Source: Sarcocystis neurona (Eukaryota; Apicomplexa; Conoidasida; Eucoccidiorida; Sarcocystidae). From it: a DNA stretch of 64,000 bases. Positions within the stretch are counted from its first letter, which is position 1; each line of letters opens with the position of its first letter. The position numbers and the translations under genes were made by a program. The stretch covers positions 454,843 to 518,842 of the forward strand of contig KL647290.1 in the NCBI GenBank assembly GCA_000727475.1. The letters are read 5' to 3'. The notes beneath the pieces are model-generated. The model worked only from the letters and a program-made list of their open reading frames with translations. It made no database searches and was not told the origin of the DNA. Of the stretch, positions 10,203 to 25,300 are shown piece after piece.

Positions 10203-13200
10203 GTGAGAAAGCAGCAGCTCGACCGCAGCGACCCGGCAGCTACGGAGCCCCACAGCAGGAGCTTCAGCAGGAGCCGCAGGAGGCGGTGCAGCGCGCTGCG
10301 GCAGCAGTTTTCGACGGAGAAAAAGAGACGAACGGTAGCGGCAGCGTGCTGCAGCAGCTCGGACCGAGAAGGTGCTGGGCCACAACTAGCAGCAGGGGAA
10401 CTTCAGCACTCGTAGTAGCAAAAAGGGAACGGCGTACACCAGCGTCAGAGCAGCAGGTGGATACGGGCAGCACTGGGACAGCGGCAGCTGCAAAACGAAG
10501 TGCCAGCCACGCCATCACAAGGGCAGCAGCCTAGCACCTTCGGCAGCAGAGCAGCAACAGCAACAACAAAAAACAGCAGCTACAGGAGAGGATGAAGAGA
10601 AGAAAGGGTACCAGCGGCGGACACAGCAGCCGCAGCAGAAGCAGAAGAACGACGGCAGCAGAACAGCAGCAGGAGACGCGGAAGTGGAAGAGCAGCGGCA
10701 GTAGAAGCAGAAGAGCAGCAGCAACAGCAGCAGAAGTAGAATAACAGCAGCAGGCGAAGTAGAAGAACAGCAGCAGCGGAAGCAGAAGCAGAATAGCGGC
10801 AGCAACAGCAGAAGCAGAATTGTGGCAGCAACAGCAGAAGCAGACTAGCGGCAGCAACAGCAGAAGCAGACTAGCGGCAGCAACAGCAGAAGCAGAAGAG
10901 CGGCAGCAACAGCAGAAGCAGAAGAGCAGCAGCAACAGTAGAAGCAGAAGAGCGGCAACAACAGCAGCAGCAGAAGAGCAGCTTCCGAGACAGAACGACG
11001 GCTACCTGCAGCTGCCCAGTCTCTTTTGCTGCAGCAGCAGCACCGTTCTGCAGCAGTCCGTCTGCCCGTCCGACGAAACGCAACAGCAGCAGCAGGAACT
11101 TGGAAAAGGAAAGCGAAGCAGCAAACGAACGTGCACCACTACCCTCACCGCCCTCCTAAAAAGTTCCACCCGGCCTTTCTTTGCGTCTCTTTTCACACAC
11201 ACAGAGAATATAGGAGGGCCCCTCACCCTATTCATATATACATATGTATGTATATATGTATATATCTATATGTATGTATATTGAGCAAGTGCCTATTGGT
11301 ATATACCCACATGAGTGCATATTCGTAAATCTCTTCATACACAGAGAATATTGGGGGTCTCCTCTATAAATATATGTACATATACACATATGTACATATG
11401 TATATATGTATGTATACATATATATGGAAGGGAATGAGTGCGCATGTATATGTTAAGTGATTGTCTAGTAGTCTCTCTTCACACAGAGAGTATTGGTGAT
11501 CCCCCCACGCTATACATATATATATATAGGCCTACATATATATATATATATGTGGGAGCAAATGAGTGCGTATGTATTTATTGAGCAAGGATCTAATACT
11601 CTCTTTTGGCACAGTGGTGCTCCCCACTTTCTATTTGTACACACATACACATATATGTATATATATACATATATAGCCATATGTATCTATATACATATGG
11701 AAGCAAGTAAGGGCGCATGTATATATTGAGCGAGAATGTATAGATATACAGGTACAGGGATAAATAATAGTTTGCGTGGAGGTTAGTCTTGTACTTCTTT
11801 TCACATCGGTAGCTGTTTTATATGCGTATATATATATAATATGTATGTATATGTAGGTGATGAGGAAGAGAGAACAAGGGGGAAATTCGAAGGAAAAGAA
11901 AGAGGAGAAGAAGAGAGAGGACGCCACGGTCAAATGGAGAAGTAGCAACTTCAACTTTTGAACTTCTCTTTGTTGAAGGCAATCTCCTACCCCGGCACCG
12001 CTACAAGAGCCTTCCTCAACACATACATATATATATATATATATATATGTATGTCGCGCAGTGGATGTTTATACGTATGTGTATTTATATATATGTATTT
12101 GTTTTTCTGTTTTTTCATTTCCATAGAAAGGACGCCCCCACGTGTCTCTCGATGTGTGGATAGTTGTCTTTCTGTCTCTCTTTCTTTCAAACCATACGTA
12201 GAGGGGGCCACGTGGCCACGTTCGAACACGTGTCTACTTGTAGACGTGCGTGTCTACGTGTATTTCTCATTTTCTCCCTCGATTCCCTCTCTTTTTTCCT
12301 CTATCTCCTTACGTCTTCCTCTTCCTTTGTCTTCTTCGTTCTCTACATGTCCCTCCCTTTCTTTGTCTGTCTGCGTGATTCTGCATATATACCCCGCACG
12401 CTTGTCTCTGTCTCTCTGTCTCTACCGTTGCTGTCTACAAACAGATGCACACATATACACGCGCACAATTTTTTTCTCTCCTTTTCTCTTTCTTTCTCGC
12501 TCTTTGTGTTTTCTCTCCTTGCCGACATACATGCCGGGTTCTCATCTTCTTCTTTTTCTTCGTGATATCTCTTCTACGACGTGCAACACACGTGCGCTGT
12601 GCTGCATGCACGGGAGAGAAGGTGGAAGAAAAGGGGCGACTTGCTGCTGTTGTGACTGAAGAAGAAGAAGTGCGAGGCGTCCTGCCTCCGTATATGCAGA
12701 GGCAAATATCAGAGACGTGGGCCTGACGACCGCTTCTCTGCCATTCCCGTTCTTCTTCGTGCGCCTTTCCGTCTCCTCCTTTTCTTCTCCTTTTCATTTA
12801 TTTTCCTTCCTCGAACACTTCTCCTTCTTCTTGTCCTTTCTCTTCTCTTCGGGCACCTCGTCTTCTCCTTCTTCGCTTCTCCTTCTCTTCTTCGCGCCCT
12901 TCTCTTTTATGGGGCTCCTTGTCGCTCTCAGCAGTTATACGCGGGCCACGCAGCCGCTACACACAGAAAGAGAGAGAGAGAACTACGAACTCCCACGTCA
13001 GCAGAAAAATATAAAACGGAGGAAATGTGGTGCAGGCAGAGAAGAATGCAGACATGCACAGGGAAGAAGGGAGACCGGGAGGAAGAGAGAGACAGGGGGG
13101 AGACGGCGAGGCAGAGAGGGGGAGACGGCGAGGCAGAGAGGGGGAGACGGCGAGGCAGAGAGGGGGAGACGGCGAGGCAGAGAGGGGGAGACGGAGAGGC

Positions 13201-16200
13201 AGAGAGGGGGAGACGGAGAGGCAGAGAGGGGGACAGAGAGGGAGAGACAGCGAGACAGAGGGAGAGAGGAAGACGATGAATTTCATGTTTGGAGGTCAAG
13301 TAGGAGGAGTATTTTTCAAGTGTATTCTCGTTCTCATCTATCTGAACCTTCCTTGGCTATATGCGGATCTGTTTCTGCTGGTAGAGGTAATACCAGTGTG
13401 TTTGCAGCTGCTAGGGGATACTCCTTCTGCATGCGTATGTTACACCGGCCACGTTCTTCGTCCTGCAGCCCCTGCCCACTCTGCACGCGGCTCCTGCGAC
13501 GTTTTGCGGCTCCTGCTGCTCTGCGGACGTCTTGCTTGCTTCTTGTTCTCTGTGCTGCGGCTGCCTCTTCTGCCGCTCTCCTCGCTGCTGCTGTGCTGCT
13601 GCCGATCCTGCTGCCGTGGTGCTGTGCTGCTCGTGGTGCCGTTTCTAGTTGGCCACGCTGCTGCTGTTGCTGTTGCTGCTGCTGCTGTTGCTGCTGATGC
13701 TGCTGTTTTTGCTGCTGTTGTTGCTGTTATTGCTGTTGTTGCTGCTGCTGTCAGGGAATGCGTTGGGAAGATGCAGTTCTGCTCCATCAGGCGCTCCGCC
13801 CTAAAAGCGGCACCAGCAGCAGCAGTTGCACAGCAGCGGCAGTTGCGGGAGAGCAGTACGTGCCTCCGCGCTCTCCCAGCAGCAGCAGTAGCAGCAGCAG
13901 CCGTGGCAGCAGCAGCAGCAGTAGCAGCAGCAGTAGCAGCAGCAGTAGCAGCAGCAGCAGGACTCCACCACCTTCTTCACATTTGGCTGCTTCTGGCGGT
14001 CCTTCGCGTCCTGCCAGTGCTTCTTCTTCTATCTTTGCTGACTCGTTTGCCTTTGAGGAATTTCTCTCCGACTTCAATACTTTCCTCCTACCCACAGGAC
14101 TGCGCGCGAGGGTAACTATTCATCTTCTTCTCCTCTTCGCTGCCCGTTCTACGCGAGACCTGCTGTTTCTCTGTCATTCCTGCTGTTTCTGCTGCTACCG
14201 CTCTGCTGCTGCTCCTCCTCCTCCTTCTCTGCTAACACGTGCGCCGCCGCTGCTGCTGTCGCTCCGGTGCTTCTCCTTTTCTTCTGCTAACACCTGCGCT
14301 CCTGCTGCTGCTGCGATTTCTCGAGAATTTATTTCTGCCGGCTGTCGCTTCTGCTGCCGAAGGGCTGCTGCTGGACGTGCCTCCAGTCTTTTCTTCCTCC
14401 GTGAGAGCAGTCACTCCACAAAAGAAGCAGCGACAGAAGAAGTCAAAGAAAAACTGTTCTCGCCGCTGGTGCTTACTTTCTTGCGCATCTGCTCCGTGAA
14501 GCTCTGCTGCTTCTGCTGAAGCGTCTGCTGCCGTTGCTTCTGCTGCTGCTGCGCGTCTGTGAGTCGCTGCTGCTGCTGCTGCTGCAGCATATCGGACCTC
14601 CGCTGTGGTGCGCTTAGGGGGCCGACGACCTTCTTTCTTCTTCTTTGTGTTGTTTTTCCTTCTTCTTACCCCTTCTTTCATGTGTCCGCCTTCTTCCTCT
14701 TCATCTTCTTCTTCTCCTCATTTGCTGGTCTTCTTCCCCTTCTTCGTTCTCTCTCTGCGCAGCAGCAGTCTTCGAGCTGCTACAGGGAGCGGAGGTCTCT
14801 ACAAGCTCCTCTGTCCTCGCATTCGTTTCCGTCCTTGTCACTCATGGTGGCTCTTCTTCTTCATCTTCTTCATCTTCTTCTCCTTCCTCGTATTCCCCTT
14901 CCTTGACGTCGGCTTCTCATTTTTGGTGTCTACGTGCATGCATGTATTTGTGTGTATATGTACGTGTGTGCCTCTGTCTCTCTTTCGTTGTCTGTCGACT
15001 TCCGCGTCTCTCTGCGTGTGTGTAGAACTATCCTCTCTATTTCTCTCTCTCTATATATATAAAAATATATATATCTTTCTCTCTGTCTCTGTAGCGCTAG
15101 TTCTCAATATTTACATATATATATATGTCTTTCTCTGTGTGTGTAGCAGTAGTCCTCTCTATTTCCATATATATCTTTGTATTTGTCTGCGTGGGGATCT
15201 TCCTCACTTCTCTGTCTCTCCTCCTCCTCTCTCCCGAAATATCCTCTTAACCAAACTTTCTCCACTTCCTCTCTTCGCCCATTTCTCCATACTGTCCTAC
15301 ATATATATATATATATATGTCTATACCTTCTTCTTCTTCTGTTACTTTCTCTGTCCACGTATATATATATATATGTGTATGCTGTGTAGAGTCCTCCACA
15401 TATATATATATATATATAAATATTTGTCACCTATAATATAAAATCCTCGCTTTCTCGCCTTCTCTCTCTATCTATATATACACACGTGTGATAGGGTCTT
15501 CTCTCTCCCTGTGTCTCTCTCTAGATATACGTATATGTATCTATTTTTACACGGAGTCATATGTATATGTATTACTGAACTATATATATATATATATTTG
15601 TATAGAGTGGCTTATGTAGGTATATATGTACATATGTCACCAGAGTCATAGAGGCATGTATATCCATATATATTATAAGAAGTCCTCCGTCTACATGAAT
15701 ATACTTCTCTGCTGGCGTACACGTGTGTGTGTGTGTGCCACGTATGTAGGAGACAATTTACATTCCTTCATCTCTCTCTTTCTCCCTATTTTTCTCAATA
15801 TACAAAACTCAGAGGCCACTCACATATATATAAAATATATATATATGTAAATAGATACATATATACTGTATAGAGTCATATACATATATGAATACATTCT
15901 ACAGAGTTACATATATATATATATATATATGTAGTGCACAACACCCTACTTGTGTGTGTGCGTGTATAGTGCGTGTATATATATATATACATGTATATGT
16001 ATGCGTTGGTAGGTGGATAGATAGATGTGGAATAATCATCCATATTTTATATATATATATAATTCATAGTAATCTCTATAAACATATATGTGTATATATG
16101 TATTAGAGAGCCATATATGTGTGTATATATTTCCCTTTGTGTGCCAGTGATGGATTCATGTATTTTAGTCTTTTATCTGTGTGTTTTTCTCTCTTCCGAT

Positions 16201-19200
16201 CTGTCTGAGTGATTCGTTTCCCTCACTAATATATGCGAAGTCTTATCGCGGGACCTCTCCATGTATCGCCGTCTCTGTATGCTGGGCGACGTTGTTGTTG
16301 AGCGTCTCGTCTGTCCCTTTTTCTTCTTCTCCTGCGTCGGTGACTTTCTTTATAGTCTGCATGGACGTCTCTGTGTCGCTACTGTCTCCTACTTCTTCTT
16401 CATTTTGTTCGCACTTGTGGATAGCATGTGTAGGGACAGGCTTGAAGTGGATACTTACTTGTGTGGGTCTGTTGCTGACGTGCTGCTGCTCGTGCGACGG
16501 CGCAGAAAGTCTTCGTCTATGGCCTGACGGCTGATGCAGCAGCAGCAGAAACGGGAGGAAGAGGAGCAGCGCATGCAGCGCAAGAAGAAGGGGAAGCCAG
16601 AGCAGCAGCAGGAGCCGCAGAAAGCCGAACCGCGGGAGCAGCAACAGGCGCAGCAGCAGCAGGCGCAGCAGCAGCAGGGGCAGCAGCAGCAGGGGCAGCA
16701 GCAGCAGGAGGGGCGAGAGAAGGAGAGGAAGAGAGAAGAGCAGGGCGGTGCTGGCTGCTGTTGACGAGCGAGGCAGCAGAAGAGTTCCCGTTGTTTGCAT
16801 GCGGAGCGCCTACGGCGCTGTTAAAAAAAGTTGCCGTTGCACGCGGTTTTCCTCCTTGGCTTCCTCTTCGACTCATGACCGGTTAAAGTTCTCTCCCTTT
16901 TCATCTTCTGCTGCTGCACACACTTCTATGAAGAGCAGTCACCATCACACAGCCATATATATATATATATATATACAAAATATACACATGTATATTGGTT
17001 ATATATACGCGTATATACATATATATATACATATATATGTATACGTATGTATATATGCACGCATATATATATATGTATATATATGTATATACGTATGTAG
17101 ATAGATATACGTGTGTACGCATATGTGAATATATACACATATATATACATGTATACATAAGTATACACATAGACATATATATACCTATATGCTCCTTTAC
17201 CTACATATACACATATATATATATATGTAAATGAAAGCCTGCGACGCAGTTCATACTGAGAGACCTGCGTGTATACGTATATATATACGTATACGTACGA
17301 GAAACCGGTATGTATATGTGTATACATATATATCTATATATATATGGAGGCGTACGACTGGATCTGTACGTGAAGACATACATGTATATATATACATATA
17401 TATACATATATGTACATCCACATATGCGAGAGACCTACGTATACACGTGTATACACACATATGTATATATATGTATATATATATAGATAGATATGTGGAA
17501 GAATATGACTGAAGTTGTACGTGAAGGCTTACATATATATATATATATATGTATATACGAGAGACCTATACACATATATGTGTATACATATATACACGTG
17601 TGTATACGCTTCTATACACATTGATGTGGTAGCGCATGACTGGATTTGTAGGTGAAGGCTTATATAGATTATAGATACGTAATGTATATATATATATATG
17701 CATATATATATACATATATATACATGTATGTACTTGTAAACATTCACATATATATAATATATATACACACACATATGAGACCTCTAAAGACATGCATGTT
17801 TACACGTATATATATATATATGTATGGAAGCATAAGAGTGATATGCACCTGAAGACATATATATATATATATATTTTACACGTTTGTGTAGGTGTACAAA
17901 CATGTAGATATGTTTATATGCATATAGAAGCATGCGGATGAATTAATATCTGACCCTACGATTCTGTCTTTGAGGCACATGCAATTTTTTCTCCACCGGG
18001 CTGCTTTCGTCATGTGTGTCTCTGTCTGCATGCGGTTGTCCCTCTGTCTTTTCCTTTCTGCTCCCTACGCAGTCGACGACTTCTCTCTCCTGGCGCCTCT
18101 AAATTCACTTCTATTAACGATAAACTTTACACCTGTACCGGCATAGACATTTTTTGCATGCGTACACATATATGTATACAAACATATATATATATATATG
18201 TATATGGGTGGTACGATTTGTTGACAAAGGCTTGTAGATTAACAGAGAAGGAGGGAGATATTTCGTAGATGTGGGAAGAACTGCCGTTGCACGCAGCCGC
18301 ACCCGTCGGTGTCTGTCCGGTTGACTTTTCCTCTTCAAGAAGGATATATGTGCTGCCTCGTCTGCTGCGACTGCTGCTCTCTGAAGAGCTCTTTCACTCC
18401 TGCTGCTTCTTCTCTCTCTGGTCCCCTTGCTGCTGCTGCTTCTTCGAAGGCAGCTGCTGCTGCCTTCTTGCTGCTACCGCCTCCTCTCTCTCGGCTCCGG
18501 TTGCTGCTTCTTCTTCTGTCTGCTGCTGCCTTCTTGCTGCTGCTGCTTCTCCTCGCTCCGCTCCCGTTGCTGCTGCTGGTTCTTCTTGTTCACGTACCGG
18601 CCGCATTCTTCTTGCTGCTGCTGCCTTCCCGCTACTGCTGCTTCTTGATGCTCTTTTCTCGCTGCTCCTGCTGCGTCCTCTTCTATCTGCTGCTGCCTTG
18701 CTGCTGCTGCGGTCCTCACGTTGCTGCTGCCGCTGCTTCTGCTTCTCGTGTTGATGTACCAGCTGCCTCTTTCCTCTTCTTCCTACTGCTGCTGCTCCTT
18801 GCATGTGCTGCTCGTTTAATCTGTTGCTGGTGCTTCTCTCTGCTCCCTCCTTGCTCCTGCTGCTTCTTCTTTTATCTGCTGCTGCCCTCTTGCTGCTACT
18901 GCTTTTTCTCTCTGCGGTCCCCTTGCTGCTGCTGCTTCTTGTTCAGGTGCCGGCCACACACTCCCTCTTCTTGCTGCTGCTGCTCCGTGGATTTGCTGCT
19001 GCCTTCACTGCTCATGCTGCTGCTTCTTCTCTGTTCGACGCCGTTGCTGCTATTGCTCTTGCTGCTTTTTCTTCTTCTACTCGCTGCTTCTTGCTGCTGC
19101 TGCTTCTTGTGCCTGTTGCCGTTTTAATGGGGATGCCGCTGCTGCTGCTGCTGCGTCGTTTGATCACCCCTGTTCTGCTGCTGCTGAATTTTCCTGGTGC

Positions 19201-22200
19201 TGCTAAGTTCTTGTTTCTCCCCACTCCAGCTCTGCTGCTGCTGCCGCTCTTACGCCACCGTCTTTGCTGCTGCTGCTACTGCGAGAGGGACTTTCCTTCT
19301 CGGAGCTCCTGATGTGCTGTTCTCCTCTGCTGTTGCTGCATCTGCTTTTGCTGGTGCGCTGGCGCCGCCGCATCTCTGTGCTGTTGCTGCCTTGACATGC
19401 GACTGCAGTTGCCGCGATTGCTGCTGCTGGTGCGGGGACTTCTCTCTGACGTGCTGCTGCTGCTGCTCCTCTTCTGCTGCTTCTTTTCTCTCGTCGCGCC
19501 GCTGGGACTGCTGCAGGGAGCTTTGCATGGCTGCTGCGCGCCTGCTGCTGTTCTCCCGGTGTTGTGAGCTGCTGTGGTGCTGCTACTTCTTGTTTTTCTG
19601 TGGTTTGCTGCGGTTGATCCCTCCTTGTTTCTCTTGGTGCTGCTGTTGCTGCTTTTGTCCTTCTCCTCGCACCCTGTAGCTGTCGCTCCTGCGGTTGTTC
19701 CAGCTTCTTCTACTTGATGCGTCTGCGCGCAGTTTCGGCTGCTTCTTCCCCTTGTCGCTGATCACTTCCTTGCTGTTGCTTCTTCTTCTTGTTCATCTTT
19801 TCTTTTGCTGCCTCTGCTCCTGCGTCTGTGCTGTGATGCGGCTGCTGGCCTCTTCAGAAGTCGCGAGGCGGATTCTTTACACCGGTACGTCCTGCGCTAC
19901 TGCACTTGCTCTGCCACATAAATACATATATATATATATTCATATATTTAGGAAGTACTAGGTATGCAATATATAAATCTATATAACTTTGAGTGTTAGT
20001 TTATACATATATATACATATATGTGTATACGTATATATATATATACGTGTGTATATATGTATATATATGTCTGATTACGGGTCGCTGTACATTAATTTCT
20101 CTGGCAGAAGATTTTCTTCTTCAAAATTCTGCCGCCGTCTAGTAAATAATGTATATGCATTTGTTTATCCATATATATATACCTTAATGTATTTGTACAT
20201 ATATGTTTGTAGAGTTAGAGGAAATGCATGTATTCAAGCATTTATATATACCGTAGTAGTAGATATACACATATATATATTTATAAATATGTAGAGAGAG
20301 GTGGTAGCGAAGACGCATACACACAAAAATGTCTACATGTAGACGTATGTGTGATTATATACATGCATGCAATTTCAACAATACACACATATATTTTTTT
20401 GCATGCGATATATATATATATATATATGTAGTGGATCCCCACGACGTTTTTTTCTATATGTTATGCCTGTACGTATATACAAATATATCTATGTATCTAT
20501 ATTAATATATCTATATATACGTGTCTTTACCTATCTAGGTATATATGTATATATTTGCAGAACTACCCTCGATATCTTGATATGGCATCTTGATATGACA
20601 TCTTGATATGGCCCTGGTCATATATACATTTTTATCCATGCGTGTGTATATATATAGAGACAGCGAGACACAGAAAGACACAGAGAGAAACATATATATA
20701 TATATACACCTATATATAGATAAGCATGTGCATGCTTGTGTGTGTCAGTGAAAGAATATACACATATATGTGTATACATGTGAATATGTAAAGGCACGAA
20801 TGTATAGCTGTATGCGTATACATATATATATATATGTGAAACGCATGCATATGTAGCTGTACGCATATCTACATATGTGTATATATGTATGTAATTTTTT
20901 GGTTTGAATAGGTACATGTAGATATACGTTGAAAAGGCGTTTTGTTGAACATATCTTCGTGGGTGTACGTGTATGTGTGTGTGTTTGTCTGTGCGTATGT
21001 GAGAAGAGGTGAGGGATAAAAAGAGTACGCTGCGTCGCGCATGCATATCGAGAGAAGAAGAAGATTCACGTTGGTTTTGCAGATGCTGCTGCCCTTTTTT
21101 GCGAGGGAAAATATGTGCGGTCCGCGGGTTTCTTCTGCACGCAGGAACGGCGCTGTCGCTCATCGCGTGGGTTCGTCTCTGCCAAGCGAAAAACGCCGAT
21201 CCCGCGTCTCTGCGTACGTCCTCCTTTTCCGTCTCTTTTCTTCTTCTTCGAAGGAAAATATTTTCAAATTTGAGAGCAAAAGAGAAGAAATCGATGAACG
21301 CGCGTGTCGGTGTGATAGGGACGACCCTCCTACACACGTTGCTTCTCGATTCTCTTCTTCTTCTCTCCCAACCGTTTTTCAACGGGAGAACAAAAAACGA
21401 GCCCACCACACATATCCCTATAATTATCAAACATATATATATATATGTATATCTGTATCTGTGTCTATATAGGTATATGTATACGTATAATATATATATA
21501 TATATGTATATGCAAGTGTGTACTCGTACATCTACTGTACGTACACATATACCTACTGGCATACACGTGTACACACACACATACTTCATATATATATATG
21601 TATATGTACATAGTACTGGTATTATATGTATACATGTAGATATGGATATATATGCTCCCCTATCTACTGCACGTCCACATATGCACTCACACAAATATGC
21701 GTATATATATATATGTATGTATGTAAATATGCTCGTATACCTAGTGCACACATTAAGTGACAAATATATGTATATATGTATATATATGGATAGGTAATGA
21801 CTGATGTGTATGTGTATGTATGTGTCACCCACCTACGTATATATGTATGTGTGTGTTTATTTTGGCTCTCATGTGATCCGCTCCTACACGAATGTCCTTG
21901 CGTGTATGTATGTGTAATATCTACCTGGCATGTGTATACATATATACATGTATATGCATGTGTGTATATGCATGTGCATGACTGTATATATATTTATATG
22001 TGGAACGTCAAGTTTCCTTGTATGTAGGAGTATATATTTGTATATTATGGGTCGGCGTGGTGAACGATTCGTGAAGTGGAGTTTCTTATCTGTAGAGACA
22101 CAGAATTCATATGAATATATATATATATATATATATGTGCAGAAGGGGAGATAGATATGAAGAGCGGAAGGCGGTGCAGAACCTTCCCCTGGTGCACACA

Positions 22201-22355
22201 CTCTTTTAACCGTCCTAATATGCCTCACATTTACAAAAACTATCTCTCTCATATATATATATATATATGGATTTATATATGTGTACATATATGTATACGT
22301 GTGGATGTGTATGTGCGCAAGTATATATATATATATATACGCATGTCTGTGTGTG

Positions 22356-22390
<35 letters not shown>

Positions 22391-25300
22391 ACATACAGCA
22401 TGTTTGTGTGAATGTGTATATATACAGATATGTATGTGTATCTCTTTACATATAGATATATTTATGTAGAGGCATGAGAAGATATATATTTACGTGTGTA
22501 GATATATACGCATGTCTGTGTGTGAACATATATCTATATATATATATATATGCACATATGCGTGTCTGTGTGGAATGTATATATATATATATGTAGTTAT
22601 GTTTATGTAGAGGCACACGAAGATATATATATGTTTGTGCCTCCAGATTTATCTGTGTATGTGCGACATATTTTTATTTTCTCACTTTATGATTGTTTCT
22701 TTCTCTCTCGACTGTCTATTTATGTAAAATATTTATCTACCTTACAAATGTATACATCTGTAAACATATATGTCTAGATGTTTCTCCGAAGGAGCACATA
22801 TATATATGTATGTGAATGTAAATGTGTATATACATATGTCTATTTGTATATATATATATCTGTCTCTCTCTCTGTCTCAACATTTATATATGTATTTGGG
22901 AGCGAATCGTCTTTTTGTTTTGTGTTTGTGGGGTGTACGTACACCGTATATGTGGGTGTATGTGGAGTATATCGTGCACGTGAGAGGTGTACGTACACCG
23001 TATATGTGGGTGTAGGTGGAGTATATCGTGCACGTGAGAGGTGTACGTACACCGTATATGTGGGTGTATGTGGAGTATATCGTGCACGTGAGAGGAAGTT
23101 TTTCTCGTGTTCCTCGGTGTCGTCGTTCTCTTCTTTCTGTGTATATCTCAAGAGACGTAGCGGGTGACCTTTACTTGTTTTCTCGCGTTCTTTTTCGTCC
23201 TTTGTGAACTTCTTTCATCCACCACCTGCTTTCCGTCTTAATCTTTTTTCCTTTCTGCTCTCTGTCCGTTTCCTTCTCCTGGGCAGTGCAGCTCTTCGTC
23301 GACAACCGCTTTCTTCAAGTTGCGGACAGACTCGTCTCTGCGTCTTCTTCTTCTTCTTCGTCTGCGTCCTCTTCGTCGTCCCTCTCTTCGTCTCCTTTTT
23401 CTCCAACTTCCCCCTGTCTGGAGTTTGGCCCGTGCTGCTTTTTTGTAAGGCACACACATTCACACCGGTGCTTCTCTCTCTGTCTCCGTCTCTCTGTCAA
23501 AAAGTGACGAAGACGGAAAAAAGTGATGCAGGGTCCTCTTTTTTTGCATACATTCCTCATCCGGTATACACTTCCCCATACTTGTCTTTCTGCATGTGTG
23601 CGTGGGTGTATGTTTGCCTATACATACGTATACAAAACTTTTATGCGTATCCGTGCCTCTCTCTCTCTCTATATATATATGTATATGTATATACGTATCT
23701 TTATGCAAAAGTAAGGTCTATAGATAAGTGCAGGTACACATAGAAAACTTCTAACTGTATGCGTTTCTCCACATATATAAATATATACGTGTCTTTATAC
23801 ACACATGAATTTATAGAGAACTGTCCATACATATATTGAAAACGTATTTTGTACGCATATGCCTTTCTTCATATAGATACATCTATACCCTCTTCTTTAC
23901 ACAGTATAGATTATTGTCTGGATGCATATATATATATATATATAAATCTATGTGTGTTTACGTAGGTGCACTGCATACCCGCATGTATATATATACACGT
24001 ATTTGTACCCAAAATACAAATATATTAATACATAACTTCTACATACGTATATGGATCCACATATATATATATATATATATATGAAACATACATATACATA
24101 GATCCTCACGTACATTCAGAGCACAGATGCGTATATATCCATACGTAGACCCATATATGTAGACGTGCGTGATCACCCAGTTTATATGTATGTATATATA
24201 TAATACATAAAGTGTAGATAAGGAAATGGATCCACATGTATATATATATGTATACATACATATGTATGCATATGAACTATATATATACATATATATGTAC
24301 GTCCTCACGCGCATTCAGAGCGTAGGTGCGTATATATCCACACGTGGACGCATATGTGTAGACGTGGATGATCAATCAAATATGTGTGTATATATATATC
24401 TATGCGTAGTTCTAGACAAATGACATGCATACAGATATATGTGTCCTTGTATGCATATATGTATATATATACATATATATATATATATATGCATGCTTAT
24501 ACGTGCGTCACATATGTATGTATGCAAGTGTTTACCCGAACGTCGTTTTTGTAGCTCCCAGCCTATATGTACATGTATTTATATGTATGTGTCTGTTTGT
24601 CAGTGTATATATATGTATATATATATGTACATGTGTATATATGTATAGGTGTATATATCTATATGTGTGTGTGTGTGTGAATATATGAGATGTAGACAGC
24701 ACCGTGAGACGTCTCTGTTGCTAAACAGATGTCTGTCTTTTTGATGTAGACGTTCCGCCATGCTTACAAATACATAAATATATATATATATGTATATCTT
24801 CTTCTAGTTTTTCCTGTACATAAATATACATATACGCGCATACATATGTGTGTGTTTGTTTGTGTATATTGACCAAGATCGTCCAGGGTCTTTTCTCTCT
24901 CTGTGTACATATGTGTAACGTTTTGTGTGGTGAAAGTGCGCGCGCGCGCCTGGTGTTTGTCGAGTTGCTGCTGCTGTGGCACGGACCGACAGCAGTCCAT
25001 CGCCCACTCCTATCTTCTTGCTGCTGCTGCTGCGGCTGCTGCTGCTGCTCTCGCAGGATAATCTGCGCCTCCTGAAGCATCTGCTGCCGGGAGAAACGTT
25101 GGAATGCAACCTCTGCCACCTCGTCGCCCTGGGGAAGGTCCTGCTCTTCTGCTGCGCTCACGTGCCTCTCCACCGCACTTCTGCATATATATATATATAT
25201 ATGTAGAGAGAGAGAAATATATATATATATATATATATGCGCGCATGATTATATCAATCTAGTTCGCATCTATACGTCGTTCATTTTGAGCATCTATGTA

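Larger units (their letters stand above)
10203..13754 (+). other. NSE1: NSE1 intron 1, a composite of repeats
   Basis: In order it holds: a CAG-rich block (about 10230-11080); a degenerate TA-rich tandem array (11190-11860); a purine block (11858-11940); pyrimidine-rich blocks (12110-12540 and 12740-12910); a 21-bp GA-rich minisatellite (13095-13262); and a CTG block (13480-13750) that runs into the acceptor. The 5' CAG and 3' CTG blocks are complementary in the transcript. ORFs inside it, including 12590-12726 and 13270-13450 on +, show no NSE1 similarity and were not used. Confidence 0.6.

Noticed and set aside
12590..12726. Protein-like end CTGEKVEEKGRLAAVVTEEE followed by MQRQISETWA and a stop
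   Set aside because: It lies inside NSE1 intron 1. It has no partner exon and does not match NSE1 or another family; kept only as a note.
13270..13450. Frame with NLPWLYADLFLLVE before a gtaata donor
   Set aside because: NSE1 exon 1 joins exon 2 directly in phase, and this hydrophobic stretch has no counterpart in NSE1.
18309..19312. Long Leu/Ala/Cys-rich ORFs on + and Gln/Arg-rich ORFs on -
   Set aside because: They are direct translations of an interrupted CTG tract in an intron.
20618..21832. 404-codon ORF on the minus strand
   Set aside because: Both ends are translated (TA)n microsatellite. The middle part shows no family signature and matching frames are open on the other strand.
22932..23095. 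CRISPR-like appearance of spaced palindromic repeats
   Set aside because: The spacers are identical between units, so this is a plain tandem repeat. The genome is eukaryotic, and there are no cas genes.
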